In this document: positions 16,757-25,737 of the stretch, piece by piece
Position numbering within the stretch: the stretch's first letter is position 1
Layout of the letters: every line of letters begins with the position of its first letter
Source: Bin25 sp026709415
GTDB lineage: Bacteria > Bacteroidota > Bacteroidia > Flavobacteriales > Flavobacteriaceae
Length of the DNA: 64,000 bases
Reading direction: 5' to 3'
Assembly: GCA_965200045.1 (NCBI GenBank)
Contig: OZ241330.1
Coordinates: forward strand, 2,232,001 to 2,296,000
Notes under the pieces: generated by a model
What the model was told of the DNA's origin: nothing
The model's database searches: none
What the model saw: the letters and a program-made list of their open reading frames with translations, nothing else
Translations under genes and position numbers: made by a program

Positions 16757-16764
16757 TATCTTTG
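16757..16764 (+). promoter_or_regulatory. -7 box of the HEPN-MNT operon
   Basis: TATCTTTG fits TAnnTTTG and lies 15 bases before the ATG at 16780. No convincing -33 box was seen, so the call is tentative. A leader this short leaves little room for a ribosome site. Confidence 0.35.
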
Positions 16765-16779
16765 TGAAAAAATAAGATT

Positions 16780-17094
16780 ATGTTAACCGAAAAAGAGGAA
16801 CAAATCATTATTGATGCTTTAAAACCTTATCAACCGACTCGATTAGCATGGTCAAGTTATCCGATAACTTTTAATTCAAAATGTATTGAAATTCTTTATG
16901 ATTTTAAAAAAACACCAGGGATGATTGAATTCATCGGAGTGGAACAACAATTAGAAAAAAAACTTAACAAAAAAATAGATTTCACGGGATTTGATTACAT
17001 CCCAAGAGAGTTAAAAAGTAAAGTCTTAAACGAATCGCAACTATTTTTTAATGGAAAGAGAGAAGAAAGAGATGATTCTTTCCTACATCGATAG
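16780..17094 (+). CDS. MNT-like antitoxin (MntA family) with degenerate active site
   Basis: This 104-residue protein is colinear with minimal nucleotidyltransferases: EEQIIIDALKPYQPTRLAW, then CIEILYDF, then MIEFIGVEQQLEKKLNKKIDF and a final ESQLFF. The catalytic GS...DxD is replaced (SSYPITFNSKCIEIL), so neither metal-binding Asp remains. It is therefore probably catalytically dead and would neutralise the HEPN partner by binding. It overlaps the HEPN gene by 44 bp. Together they are the only cargo of the element 16597-17518. The paralogue at 14332-14649 has the same losses. Confidence 0.75.
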   Translation: MLTEKEEQIIIDALKPYQPTRLAWSSYPITFNSKCIEILYDFKKTPGMIEFIGVEQQLEKKLNKKIDFTGFDYIPRELKSKVLNESQLFFNGKREERDDSFLHR

Positions 17095-17467
17095 AATTGG
17101 TCAAGCGATTGAAAAAACGCATCGTTTTGTTCATGATTTATCATCTTTTGAAGAGTTCCAACAAAATTTAGAAAAACAATCAGCAGTTAAATATGAATTA
17201 TTGGTGGGGTCAGAATCCATCCAATCGATTACCAAGATTGATCCAAACATTGAAAAAGAATACCCCGTCATCCCTTGGTCTGAAATCATTGGTTTTCGTG
17301 TGGCATTAACCCACTATCATTTTAAAATTAATCTTGAAACAGTTTGGGAAACGGCAATTAAAGAATCTTATCAATTACAAAATCAATTAGCGTCTCTTCA
17401 GAATCATGTTCTGTATTATGATAAACGATTGTTACAATCACGAAAGAATCCAAACATTCCACGATAA
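17051..17467 (+). CDS. HEPN-domain toxin (HepT-like, DUF86)
   Basis: This 138-residue helical protein has the DUF86/HepT ending IPWSEIIGFRVALTHYHFKIN followed by LETVW. HEPN toxins are RNases with an R-x4-6-H motif. Here it is R-VALT-H-Y-H, that is RX4HXH: the Tyr of RX4HXY that is AMPylated by MntA in characterised pairs is His. R and H of the catalytic pair are kept, so RNase activity is plausible. The start overlaps the MNT gene, as is usual for this module. It is likely a type VII-like toxin-antitoxin pair with altered neutralisation. Confidence 0.8.
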   Translation: MEREKKEMILSYIDRIGQAIEKTHRFVHDLSSFEEFQQNLEKQSAVKYELLVGSESIQSITKIDPNIEKEYPVIPWSEIIGFRVALTHYHFKINLETVWETAIKESYQLQNQLASLQNHVLYYDKRLLQSRKNPNIPR

Positions 17468-17518
17468 ATAGAAAAAATTATTTTTAAATTACCTTTGCCA
17501 CTTTGGTGTATAATTCCC

Positions 17519-17526
17519 TAATTTTT
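17519..17526. repeat. 8-bp target-site duplication (right)
   Basis: TAATTTTT, identical to 16589-16596. Confidence 0.8.
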
Positions 17527-17813
17527 TATATCTATTACAATTTTAAAGTCCTAGGTAGACATTTCATTGATTTTAGAAACTATAAAATTCTGTGTTATAA
17601 CCCGCTTGAAAAATAAATTTAAAGGCTATTCCAATCATGATGAAGTGAATTCATTTTCTACATCATGAAATTGATGGTTGGATTCATTGAAAAACCCGTG
17701 AATATGATACGTTATGTTTTAGTGCTTTTTATTATTCTGAGAATTGTGGAGTTAAAAATATTGACGGGTAACAATGTCATACAAAATCAAAACCGTTTTC
17801 TTTTATAACACCC

Positions 17814-19133
17814 ATGGGAAATAAAAATTTATCAACTTCCGTTTTGATTATTGGAAATGGAATTTCTGGAGTGACAGCTGCCAGACACATTCGCAAACGT
17901 TCCGATTTATCGATTACCATCGTATCAGAAGAAACCAAATACTTTTTTTCAAGGACAGCACTCATGTATATCTACATGGGACACATGAAATTTGAGCATA
18001 CCAAACCTTATGAAAATTCATTTTGGAAAAAAAATAAAATCAATATCGTTGAGGGTCGAGTGATGACCATTAATGATTCATTAAATTCTGTTGAACTTAC
18101 CGATGGATTGCGAATATCATATCAATATTTGATTATTGGATGCGGATCCAAACCAAATAAATTCGGATGGCCCGGACAAGATTTAAAAGGCGTTAGCGGC
18201 ATGTATCATTTGCAAGATTTAGAACAATTGGAAAAGCTATCGCCCTACATCGACAGTAGCGTCATTGTTGGGGGTGGTTTGATAGGAATTGAATTGGCTG
18301 AAATGCTTCATTCAAGAAATATCAAAGTTCATTATTTAGTCAGAGAATCTAGTTTTTGGAATAAAGTTTTGCCAAAAGAAGAATCACAGATGATCACAAG
18401 GCATATTCTAGATCATCATATCGGTCTCCAACTTGAAACAGAGTTAAAAGAAATTGTATCGGACACTCATGGTCGCGCCAAAGGGGTTTACACATCCAAT
18501 GATGACTATATCTCTTGTCAATATGTTGGTTTGACCTGCGGTGTTAAACCCAATATTGACTTTCTCACAGAAAGTGAATCCAATATCAAAACGGATCGAG
18601 GTATCTTAGTCGATAAATATCTCCAAACCAATATTGAAAATATTTATGCCATTGGCGATTGTGCACAGCAAACTCAACCAAACCCAAAACGCCTTGCCAT
18701 AGAGGCGGTTTGGTATACTGGACGAATGATGGGAGAAGCTGTAGCTAGAACTATTACAGGTAATGAAACACCCTATAATCCAGGGCAGTGGTTTAACTCA
18801 GCAAAATTCTTTGATATTGAATACCAAACCTATGGATGGGTCAATGCACAACCCAACCCTAAACAAGAAAAACACCTCTACTGGGAACATCCCCAAAAAA
18901 ACATATCCATTCGATTAGCATACCATCCTAACACTTTCAAATTTATAGGAGTCGTGAATATGGGAATTCGTCTCAAGCATGAAGTTTTCAATCAATGGCT
19001 GGAGGATCATCGAGACATTTCTTTTGTTATCCATGATTTACAACAAGCCCATTTTGATCCAGAATTTTATGGAAATTACATCAAAATGGCCAAAACTAAA
19101 TTTGAACAACATCTAATACCCGAACATTCATGA
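17814..19133 (+). CDS. NAD(P)/FAD-dependent oxidoreductase
   Basis: This 439-residue class I pyridine nucleotide-disulfide-type flavoprotein has the FAD loop GNGISG near residue 14, an NAD(P) loop VGGGLIGIE near residue 155, and the second FAD motif IYAIGDCAQ near residue 281. A C-terminal extension of about 120 residues follows, in place of a dimerisation domain with redox cysteines. The stop overlaps the next gene (a membrane polyferredoxin) by 4 bp, so the two probably pass electrons between NAD(P)H and a membrane acceptor. The pair is commonly found with arsenosugar genes in Bacteroidota. Here it is separated from them by the mobile island. Confidence 0.85.
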   Translation: MGNKNLSTSVLIIGNGISGVTAARHIRKRSDLSITIVSEETKYFFSRTALMYIYMGHMKFEHTKPYENSFWKKNKINIVEGRVMTINDSLNSVELTDGLRISYQYLIIGCGSKPNKFGWPGQDLKGVSGMYHLQDLEQLEKLSPYIDSSVIVGGGLIGIELAEMLHSRNIKVHYLVRESSFWNKVLPKEESQMITRHILDHHIGLQLETELKEIVSDTHGRAKGVYTSNDDYISCQYVGLTCGVKPNIDFLTESESNIKTDRGILVDKYLQTNIENIYAIGDCAQQTQPNPKRLAIEAVWYTGRMMGEAVARTITGNETPYNPGQWFNSAKFFDIEYQTYGWVNAQPNPKQEKHLYWEHPQKNISIRLAYHPNTFKFIGVVNMGIRLKHEVFNQWLEDHRDISFVIHDLQQAHFDPEFYGNYIKMAKTKFEQHLIPEHS

Positions 19134-20638
19134 ATAAGACCATTCAAACTTCAGCCATTTCTACTGGACTTGCCGGTTTCATAGTAATGACGACAACCGT
19201 TTTTATTGATTTTAATCGAAATAGTTTTATTCTGACTTTGAGCCTTATTTTGATGACCATCGGAGGTCTATTATATTTTTTGAATCAATACCGAGGAAGT
19301 TTACCAGGGATTAAAAACAATCATGTCTACCGAAATTCTTTAACTAATAGAGGTGTTTTGGGTTTCTTATTGGGATTGCTCATCACGTTCATCTATGTAT
19401 TGATTTACTGGTATCCTGAAACATTAGGGTATCAATCGCAAGCCCCTTCTACTGGTTTGGTAGCTCTATTCGATCCATTGAGTTATCTCTTAAATGGCAA
19501 ACCAGCTTCTCAATGGTTTGTCTATGGAAGTTTATACACATTTGCCATTTTGCTTTTTGGCATTAAGTTCATTTATAAATACCGACATAATCGCTATCAA
19601 ATCATCAGAACCATTTCAGTGATGTTTTTTCAGTTTGGTTTCGCCTATTTCATTCCAGAAATACTAAGCGCATTTAACCCTGATACACCATATTTTGCTA
19701 AAGACTTAAAAAACATATGGCCATTGAACTACTATTTTTTTGATCAATGGCACCTTAAAAACATGCTCAACGGAGAAAATCTTGGAATGTTTTTCTTGAT
19801 TTTAGGGTTGGCTTTAGTTTTTGTCATTTCTCCAATCCTCACCTTTTTCTTTGGCAAACGTTGGTATTGTTCTTGGGTATGCGGTTGTGCTGGACTAGCT
19901 GAAACAGCGGGCGATCCGTTTCGGCAGTTATCAAGCAAAAAAATAAATGTTTGGAAATTAGAACGCTATATGATTCATGCCGTTCTAGTCTTTATATTTC
20001 TAACAACTATTGCAGTCATTTGGTCTTTTTTAGGACGATATCCCGATTATTTTATCGATCGAAATCGGTTTTTTGTCATCGTGGTTTCAGTGACTTTATT
20101 GGCTACTGGCGTCATCTACTTTACCAAAAGAAATGGATTTTCTAAAAATTCAAGATTGACTGTAGCGAGTCTTGGGCTGATTATCGTTACGGTTTTTGCC
20201 ATTCGAGCTTTTTCAAATGAAACTCATGTATTGTTTATCGAAAGTGCAAAACTTCAAAAATCCTATGGTTTTTTCATTGGCGCGGCATTTTCAGGCGTTT
20301 TAGGTGTTGGGTTTTATCCCATTCTAGGAAGTCGAGTTTGGTGTCGCTTTGGTTGTCCTGCAGCAGCAATTTTAGGCATTCAACAAAGACTTTTTTCTCG
20401 ATTCCGGATCACAACTAATGGGGGACAATGTATTTCTTGTGGCAATTGTTCTGTCTACTGCGAAATGGGTATCGATGTTCGAGCCTATGCCCAAAGAGGA
20501 GAAAACATAGTCAGATCTTCATGCGTGGGTTGTGGAATTTGTGCTGCAGTTTGTCCTCGAGGGGTTTTGAAACTAGAAAATAAAGAATTAAAAAACCGAA
20601 TGCCAACCTATGAAGTCCCACTAGGGAATCATCTTTGA
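19130..20638 (+). CDS. membrane-bound 4Fe-4S polyferredoxin (NosR/NapH/CcoG-like)
   Basis: This 502-residue protein has about ten hydrophobic segments over residues 10-400. It has two membrane-proximal Cys motifs, WYCSWVCGC near residue 245 and WCRFGCPAA near residue 404. Two bacterial ferredoxin clusters sit at the C-terminus: CISCGNCSVYC near 431 and CVGCGICAAVC near 464. The layout matches NapH/NosR-type electron-transfer proteins. Coupled by a 4-bp overlap to the flavoprotein, it probably carries electrons across or along the inner membrane, perhaps for arsenic redox chemistry. That role is inferred from neighbours only. Confidence 0.85.
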   Translation: MNKTIQTSAISTGLAGFIVMTTTVFIDFNRNSFILTLSLILMTIGGLLYFLNQYRGSLPGIKNNHVYRNSLTNRGVLGFLLGLLITFIYVLIYWYPETLGYQSQAPSTGLVALFDPLSYLLNGKPASQWFVYGSLYTFAILLFGIKFIYKYRHNRYQIIRTISVMFFQFGFAYFIPEILSAFNPDTPYFAKDLKNIWPLNYYFFDQWHLKNMLNGENLGMFFLILGLALVFVISPILTFFFGKRWYCSWVCGCAGLAETAGDPFRQLSSKKINVWKLERYMIHAVLVFIFLTTIAVIWSFLGRYPDYFIDRNRFFVIVVSVTLLATGVIYFTKRNGFSKNSRLTVASLGLIIVTVFAIRAFSNETHVLFIESAKLQKSYGFFIGAAFSGVLGVGFYPILGSRVWCRFGCPAAAILGIQQRLFSRFRITTNGGQCISCGNCSVYCEMGIDVRAYAQRGENIVRSSCVGCGICAAVCPRGVLKLENKELKNRMPTYEVPLGNHL

Positions 20639-21043
20639 TGGACAATGGCAAATATTCTGATGATCTCATTAGGACTTCATGAAAGAAATTTATAGGGGTT
20701 CGATTCTTGTTTATCCGGATTAACCTATTTGTCATTTTTGGTAATCTATTTGATTTAGTACATCATCGTCTACTTCAAACTTTAGATGATGACCACTGAT
20801 GAAACAAATTGGCGAGACTTCGTTTGGGAAACATACCTCAAAGAGGCAAAGAATTATCATCACTCAAAAATCATATTTTCTAGTAATCAAAGGCATATTT
20901 TGTTCCATAATTCCAATTAGCGACAGTCCAAAATATTTTCAGAGGATAAGAAATAGAATTATTTGCTTTGAGTTCATTATCGGCTCGATTTTGAATAAAA
21001 ATTTACCTTTGGAAATGAGAACTAAAACACTCTCAATTTAGAG
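20639..21043. other. gap before the AAA ATPase
   Basis: No convincing gene; an 80-codon plus-strand ORF (20799-21041) has no family resemblance. A TACCTTTG box (21004-21011) fits the -7 consensus and could serve the ATPase gene 33 bases downstream, although no -33 box is visible. Confidence 0.4.
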
Positions 21044-22201
21044 ATGAATTTTTTAAAAAACAAATCAAAACCGATCAAAACAACTTACCATACAAGTGAA
21101 AGGGGGAAAGCTAAATTCTTCCATGGCCGTGAAGAAGAAAAGAAACATTTTAGAGGATTGATGAGTGAAAGCATTGAAAAAAGAGAAGGAGAAGCTTGTT
21201 TGATTCAAGGCTCACCAGGTGTTGGAAAATCAGCATTGCTGGAAGAATTTAAAGAAATCGCAAGGAATCAAAAATGGCGTGTTCGTAGAATAAGTATCAA
21301 ATCTTTACACGATCCAAATGAGCTATACCTTTGGATCAAAAACAACACTTCTAAAGATGTTTCAGAAGGTTTCCATTTTGGATTAAATTTTCATATTCTA
21401 AAAGGCAGTTATGAAAGAAAAACAAATTCAAAAAATCCAAATTTGATCAAAACAATCAAAGAAATTAGAAGAAAACCCACCCTATTGGTATTAGATGAAG
21501 CACAAAGAATAGGAATAAAAGGCTATATCAACGATAGCAATAGAGAGTATATGTTGGATATCGCTAATGAGTTACATAATTTACAAAGCAATAAAGGATT
21601 TGTTTTTGTAGTTGCCGGATTAGGTAACACAAAAAGTGTTTTTAAAAAATTAGGTATTTCAAGATTCACAGGAAAAAACATTTTTAATCTTGGTGCATTA
21701 GACAAAAAAGCAGAAAAGTCCATTCTAAAAAAATGGATTATAGAAAGTGGCGGGAAAGAAAACGATGAAAATATTGAATTTTGGATAAAAAAAATTACAG
21801 AGGAAACACATTGCTGGGCTCACCATATTACTTCCTATACCAGTGCTATTTTCAAAGAACTCAAAAAAACGAATGGGAAATTAACAATCGTTGGTCTTGA
21901 AAAAGTATTAGCAAGTGGTTCCGATTCAAAGAAAAAGTTTTACATCCAGCGATTAGACGAATTCGATAAAAGAGAATGCCAATTAATCTCTTCTTTTTTG
22001 AAAAAAAACAAAGACTTCATATTTTTTGACAAAGAAAAAATCATTGATTTTTTTAAAGAAAATGTCGGTTTTGATGCAGGACTTGAGCTATATGAACGAT
22101 TTGTTCAAGATGGTGTTTTGCATCGAAATGAAAATAAAGATTATATGATTCCTATCCCTTCGATGAGAACTTGGCTCATCAATCAATTTGGTCAAAATTG
22201 A
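21044..22201 (+). CDS. AAA/STAND-like ATP-binding protein
   Basis: This 385-residue protein has a clear P-loop GSPGVGKS at residues 56-63 and Walker B LLVLDEAQRIG near residue 147. A sensor-like FVFVVAGLGNTKSVFKKLG segment follows, as in Orc1/Cdc6-like and AAA_16 ATPases. A leading FHGREEEKKHFRGLM is the entry motif of the AAA_16 family. The C-terminal 120 residues look like a winged-helix domain. It is encoded alone in accessory DNA, beside a transposase remnant. Related stand-alone ATPases occur in prophage and defence loci, but no partner effector is visible here. Confidence 0.75.
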   Translation: MNFLKNKSKPIKTTYHTSERGKAKFFHGREEEKKHFRGLMSESIEKREGEACLIQGSPGVGKSALLEEFKEIARNQKWRVRRISIKSLHDPNELYLWIKNNTSKDVSEGFHFGLNFHILKGSYERKTNSKNPNLIKTIKEIRRKPTLLVLDEAQRIGIKGYINDSNREYMLDIANELHNLQSNKGFVFVVAGLGNTKSVFKKLGISRFTGKNIFNLGALDKKAEKSILKKWIIESGGKENDENIEFWIKKITEETHCWAHHITSYTSAIFKELKKTNGKLTIVGLEKVLASGSDSKKKFYIQRLDEFDKRECQLISSFLKKNKDFIFFDKEKIIDFFKENVGFDAGLELYERFVQDGVLHRNENKDYMIPIPSMRTWLINQFGQN

Positions 22202-22704
22202 TCCCAGACTTTAATGACAAGTAAAAAACCTGATCTTTCCTCAAAGATTGATGATCAAAATTTAACAAAACAAGAATAAGGTAAGGGGCAACCCATCCAA
22301 TTTGGACGGTTTCATTAATTAATAGTTATTGATAATCACAAGGAGACTTTTATGATAATTTTGAATCAGATAAAAATTAAATCGGATTTTTTGGTAATAT
22401 CAAGTGGAATGTACCCCATTGTTAGGGCAGTTATTAACCCAACTTAAGTTATCTGTATTCCTTGTTTTTGTCTTGAATTGAGGCTTGAAAAAAGACTAAT
22501 TCCAAATTAAAAACCAGTGGCTTTTTTAAATTTTTTCGATCATTCAACATCATTTATTTTATTGACTTCACGAAAGAGATCTACTGGCGTTTTATATCTG
22601 ATGCTTTGATATGGTTTCTAATCCATTATGAAGCCGAAAATATTGTTCCAATAATTGCTAAAGTGAAGCAACTGATGGGGTAGTAAAATCACACAATTTT
22701 CATT
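22202..22704. other. gap with transposase debris
   Basis: The only interpretable part is the IS3-like C-terminal remnant at 22544-22617. The rest holds no gene I can support. Confidence 0.4.
22544..22617 (-). pseudogene. C-terminal scrap of an IS3-like transposase
   Basis: The minus strand reads KPYQSIRYKTPVDLFREVNK to a stop at 22544. This resembles the end of rve-type (IS3/IS481) transposases, (N)xRPHQSLGYKTPxEV. The preceding LHNG appears in another frame, so the remnant is frameshifted. No ends are visible. Confidence 0.4.
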
Positions 22705-23205
22705 TCAAAACATATCATAATCGTTAGCCTGTACTACATCTTCAGAGGTGAATGTCCAAGCTAGAAATAGCTTTTCTGATTTGGCATTGCGCTCATGGGT
22801 TTGATAATATTGATTTAATAATTGTTCACTCTGGTCATAATCTTGTGGATTAAAAATATTTGATTCTACATCGCTCACCTTAATATAGTTTAAGCATTGT
22901 GTATTGTTAAACTTTACTGTTATTGAATCTGTAACTTCACTCAAACCAAAACCATGAGCGTTAAATGGGTTGGATGTGATCACTAGTGGTCCAATAAACA
23001 TTTGATTTCCATTCGGAATCCTCCATCGTTTAAGAAATTTTTGTTTTTGATGATTATGTGCTATCAACTCGACATCTAAACCGGATTGATTATCATACAC
23101 GTAAGTCACAAAACTTTGATAATCCACAATAACATGCTCATCACCACATCCTAGGGAACATAAAGTGGAGAGTAAAAGACTAATTCCAATGACTAAATAA
23201 CGCAT
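22705..23205 (-). CDS. lipoprotein of unknown function
   Basis: This 166-residue protein has a lipoprotein signal: hydrophobic residues 4-16, then lipobox LCSLGC with Cys near residue 20. The mature part, rich in aromatic and beta-strand residues, contains no motif I recognise. It probably sits in a periplasmic or outer-membrane leaflet. It is a single gene with no clear operon partner. The start at 23205 gives a well-formed signal peptide. Confidence 0.7.
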   Translation of the reverse strand: MRYLVIGISLLLSTLCSLGCGDEHVIVDYQSFVTYVYDNQSGLDVELIAHNHQKQKFLKRWRIPNGNQMFIGPLVITSNPFNAHGFGLSEVTDSITVKFNNTQCLNYIKVSDVESNIFNPQDYDQSEQLLNQYYQTHERNAKSEKLFLAWTFTSEDVVQANDYDMF

Positions 23206-23628
23206 CTAAATGTTGTTCGACAAAATTATCTTACTTTGATTTAATAACGCCTCTTTAAGGATGTCTGAGTTCGTTTTCCATTTAGCTCTTGTTCAATTTG
23301 TATATGTAGACACATTTTCTTTTTCATTTTTAAGATTCTCGGAATCTTTAGCATTAGGGTGTATGCTGATTGTGGTGTCAAAATCAATCATGTCTTTGAC
23401 TATTCTTATGTAATCTAGCTTGAAATTATAACTGTGTGTATTACACATAATGTGATTTTTATATCGAATTTTTAACTCCTCAAAAAATGACAATCTAAAT
23501 AGTCTAATTAATTTCAAATGTTATATTGTATCAACAAATGGAGTTTATACTAGAATATTATCTAATGTAGAAACTATAGAAAATCGTTTTTTTGAGGAGT
23601 ACTTCCTATTCTGTTCTATCTTGACAAG
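23206..23628. other. gap; one doubtful small ORF
   Basis: A 74-codon minus-strand ORF (23293-23517) is open, starting MKLIRLFRLSFFEELK, but it has no recognisable homology or clear promoter. Nothing else is seen. Confidence 0.3.
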
Positions 23629-25602
23629 TTATCCGTTCAGAATTCGTTGTAAATGGTTTTCAGCGTTCTCTCCATGAAGTTGATGCTCATGATGATTATC
23701 AACAATCAAAGCATTATCCTGTCCATGTTTCTCCTTCAATCTCCAATAAAGAGGCGTCCATTGACTATTGATGCATCGCTCCTTAACACGTGCCACAACA
23801 TCTCTTTTACCAGAGCATAAAATCAACGCATCTGATGAGAGGCAAATAGCAATGTCGTATCTATTATCCTCGTTTGAAGAATATCCTAAAGATCTTGGTG
23901 GTAATGTGGATATAATAGATACTTTCCCACTTTCTAAATATTTATTAAAAAGAGATTGAATCAAAACTTTTTTTGGATATCCGGAAAGAACAACAATACA
24001 TGAACCTCCTTTATCAAGTACGCTCTCAAAAACTATCTTTTCTATTTGGGTTTTTAAAGTTGAAACCAATAAGCAATCATTGTTAGCTAAAGACTCTCCT
24101 AGTGACTGAGCATAAACTCTGTCGGTCTCATGATTCTTAATCGCAGATCCTAAAACCATGATTTTTCTAGAATCGCTGGTGATTAGATTGGGATTCCCAA
24201 GAAGAAATATCACAGGAGGACTATCATGTCGTAGTTTGGTTTTTAAGGCTTTTGGATATTCCAAGTCTCCCCGAATAAAGACGCGGATATGTTCCCTCTT
24301 CCAATTTTCCACTTCCTGTATTAATAAGTTCCGACGGGGCTTATCCACCAACTTGTTAATCCTAATCAGGCCAATTGATTGACAATCCCAATCCTTCAAT
24401 AATTCATCTATTGAATCATTCAGTAAATGCGCAGGAGTGAGCTGCTTTTTTATAAGAGATTTTGTGAGAATCTCCCATTCTTGAAGATTCAAAGGGTCCA
24501 ATTGATCTATCGAGTCATTTTCGAATCGAATCGTTAACAACACGACGGCCAATCGAATTTTTTCGATATCAATACCCGTTTGCTGGGTTTCGGCTTCAAT
24601 CTCAGAATGGTTGTTTTCCAAAATAGATTGAAGATGTTCTTCAGCAGAGTGATTTTCTGACAACCTTAACGCACTCTGCATCTGTTGAAGTTGCTGTCTT
24701 TCTTTATTATTCAAGAGATTGGCATTCTCAATTTCATTTTTCTGTTTTAAAGGAGAGCCGAGTATCGATTTGACCCACAATGGCACCCAAGATTGATTTA
24801 AATTCTCTATGGCTCCACTAATGGTGCCTCCTTTTTTACCATAATGAACCACAACTGCAGCATCTGATAAACAATAGATGTATTTATTTCGTTCCATAGC
24901 AGCAGCTGTAAATTCGTAGCGATTGAGTTTTATTTCAGGGGCCGTTTGGGATATCAAAATCAATTGTTCCTTTTGAAGATAGAAACGACTTGAAGAATCC
25001 ATTGATCGCCTCATAAGTTTATCTGATAAAACACCAACAGCATGGCCTCCATTTTCTAAACAAGCATTCATAGCGGTCATGTCGACGCCTTGAGCACCAC
25101 CTGAAACGACTACACAACCTTGACGAGCAGCAGCACTTCCAAGTTCCTTGGTATATTCTAATTCTTCTAGAGGGGCCTTGCGAGAACCGACAACAGCCAG
25201 TCCACCGCTACGAAGCAGTTTCTTATTGCCAATTCCAAAGAGCAATGGAGGAATCTTATCGGATAATCTCAATTTGAGTCGATTGGGATAATCGACATCA
25301 AGATAAGTCATCACCCAAATGCCTGCTTGATGCCATCGTAGCGATGCTTCAGCCAATGCAAACCCACGTTCTAATAGACATTGAATCTTTTCTACAGAAG
25401 GGTTCAGCCGATGCTTTGGCACCCACTGTTGAATGATCTTTTGATCGTGAAATAAATCTTGCGGACTCTTTTCAATTTGACCCAACCAGTTCTTCAAACG
25501 ATTCCACTGGGCTATTGTCAAAGTTTTCTCTTCACTATAGTTGCTATGACCTAGCGCCCCAGTTAAAAGTAATATCGCTTTAGCATCATCAGAAAATTCC
25601 AT
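23629..25602 (-). CDS. tandem DprA/Smf-like protein (two SLOG-type Rossmann domains)
   Basis: The product has 657 residues, roughly twice a normal DprA core. The first unit carries GGLAVVGSRKAP near residue 134 and CVVVSGGAQGVDMTAMNACL, the classical DprA nucleotide/ssDNA-binding loop. The second unit has KIMVLGSAIKN near 481 and LLVSTLKTQIEKIVFESVL with GGSCIVVLSG, a diverged copy that has lost the SGGA-type glycines. Each unit is preceded by a similar helical region. DprA normally loads RecA on incoming single-stranded DNA. Here the gene follows a RecQ-phosphoribosyltransferase fusion by 135 bp in the same direction, and the two are likely to work together in DNA processing or defence. Confidence 0.8.
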   Translation of the reverse strand: MEFSDDAKAILLLTGALGHSNYSEEKTLTIAQWNRLKNWLGQIEKSPQDLFHDQKIIQQWVPKHRLNPSVEKIQCLLERGFALAEASLRWHQAGIWVMTYLDVDYPNRLKLRLSDKIPPLLFGIGNKKLLRSGGLAVVGSRKAPLEELEYTKELGSAAARQGCVVVSGGAQGVDMTAMNACLENGGHAVGVLSDKLMRRSMDSSSRFYLQKEQLILISQTAPEIKLNRYEFTAAAMERNKYIYCLSDAAVVVHYGKKGGTISGAIENLNQSWVPLWVKSILGSPLKQKNEIENANLLNNKERQQLQQMQSALRLSENHSAEEHLQSILENNHSEIEAETQQTGIDIEKIRLAVVLLTIRFENDSIDQLDPLNLQEWEILTKSLIKKQLTPAHLLNDSIDELLKDWDCQSIGLIRINKLVDKPRRNLLIQEVENWKREHIRVFIRGDLEYPKALKTKLRHDSPPVIFLLGNPNLITSDSRKIMVLGSAIKNHETDRVYAQSLGESLANNDCLLVSTLKTQIEKIVFESVLDKGGSCIVVLSGYPKKVLIQSLFNKYLESGKVSIISTLPPRSLGYSSNEDNRYDIAICLSSDALILCSGKRDVVARVKERCINSQWTPLYWRLKEKHGQDNALIVDNHHEHQLHGENAENHLQRILNG

Positions 25603-25737
25603 TCAAAGATATTATTCAAGTTAGCAAGAAATCATCTTCTCATTACCATGCGTCAATCAAATTAAACAATTAGATGAATCCGTATTTTGTTTTAAATGTG
25701 AATGATGTGGATACTTTACCATGCTTGATCCTATACA

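Larger units (their letters stand above)
16597..17518. mobile_element. transposase-less element carrying a HEPN-MNT pair
   Basis: This 922-bp element has 23-bp inverted ends that match at 20 positions (outer sequence GGGAAYTATAYACYAAAGTG..., 16597-16619 and 17496-17518). It is flanked by the 8-bp direct repeat TAATTTTT. The ends resemble those of the AbiEii element (GGG, then YTATAYAC), and the duplication has the same length and AT-richness. The only cargo is an MNT gene and a HEPN gene, both open. No transposase is present, so mobility would need an IS1595-like enzyme in trans. Confidence 0.8.
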
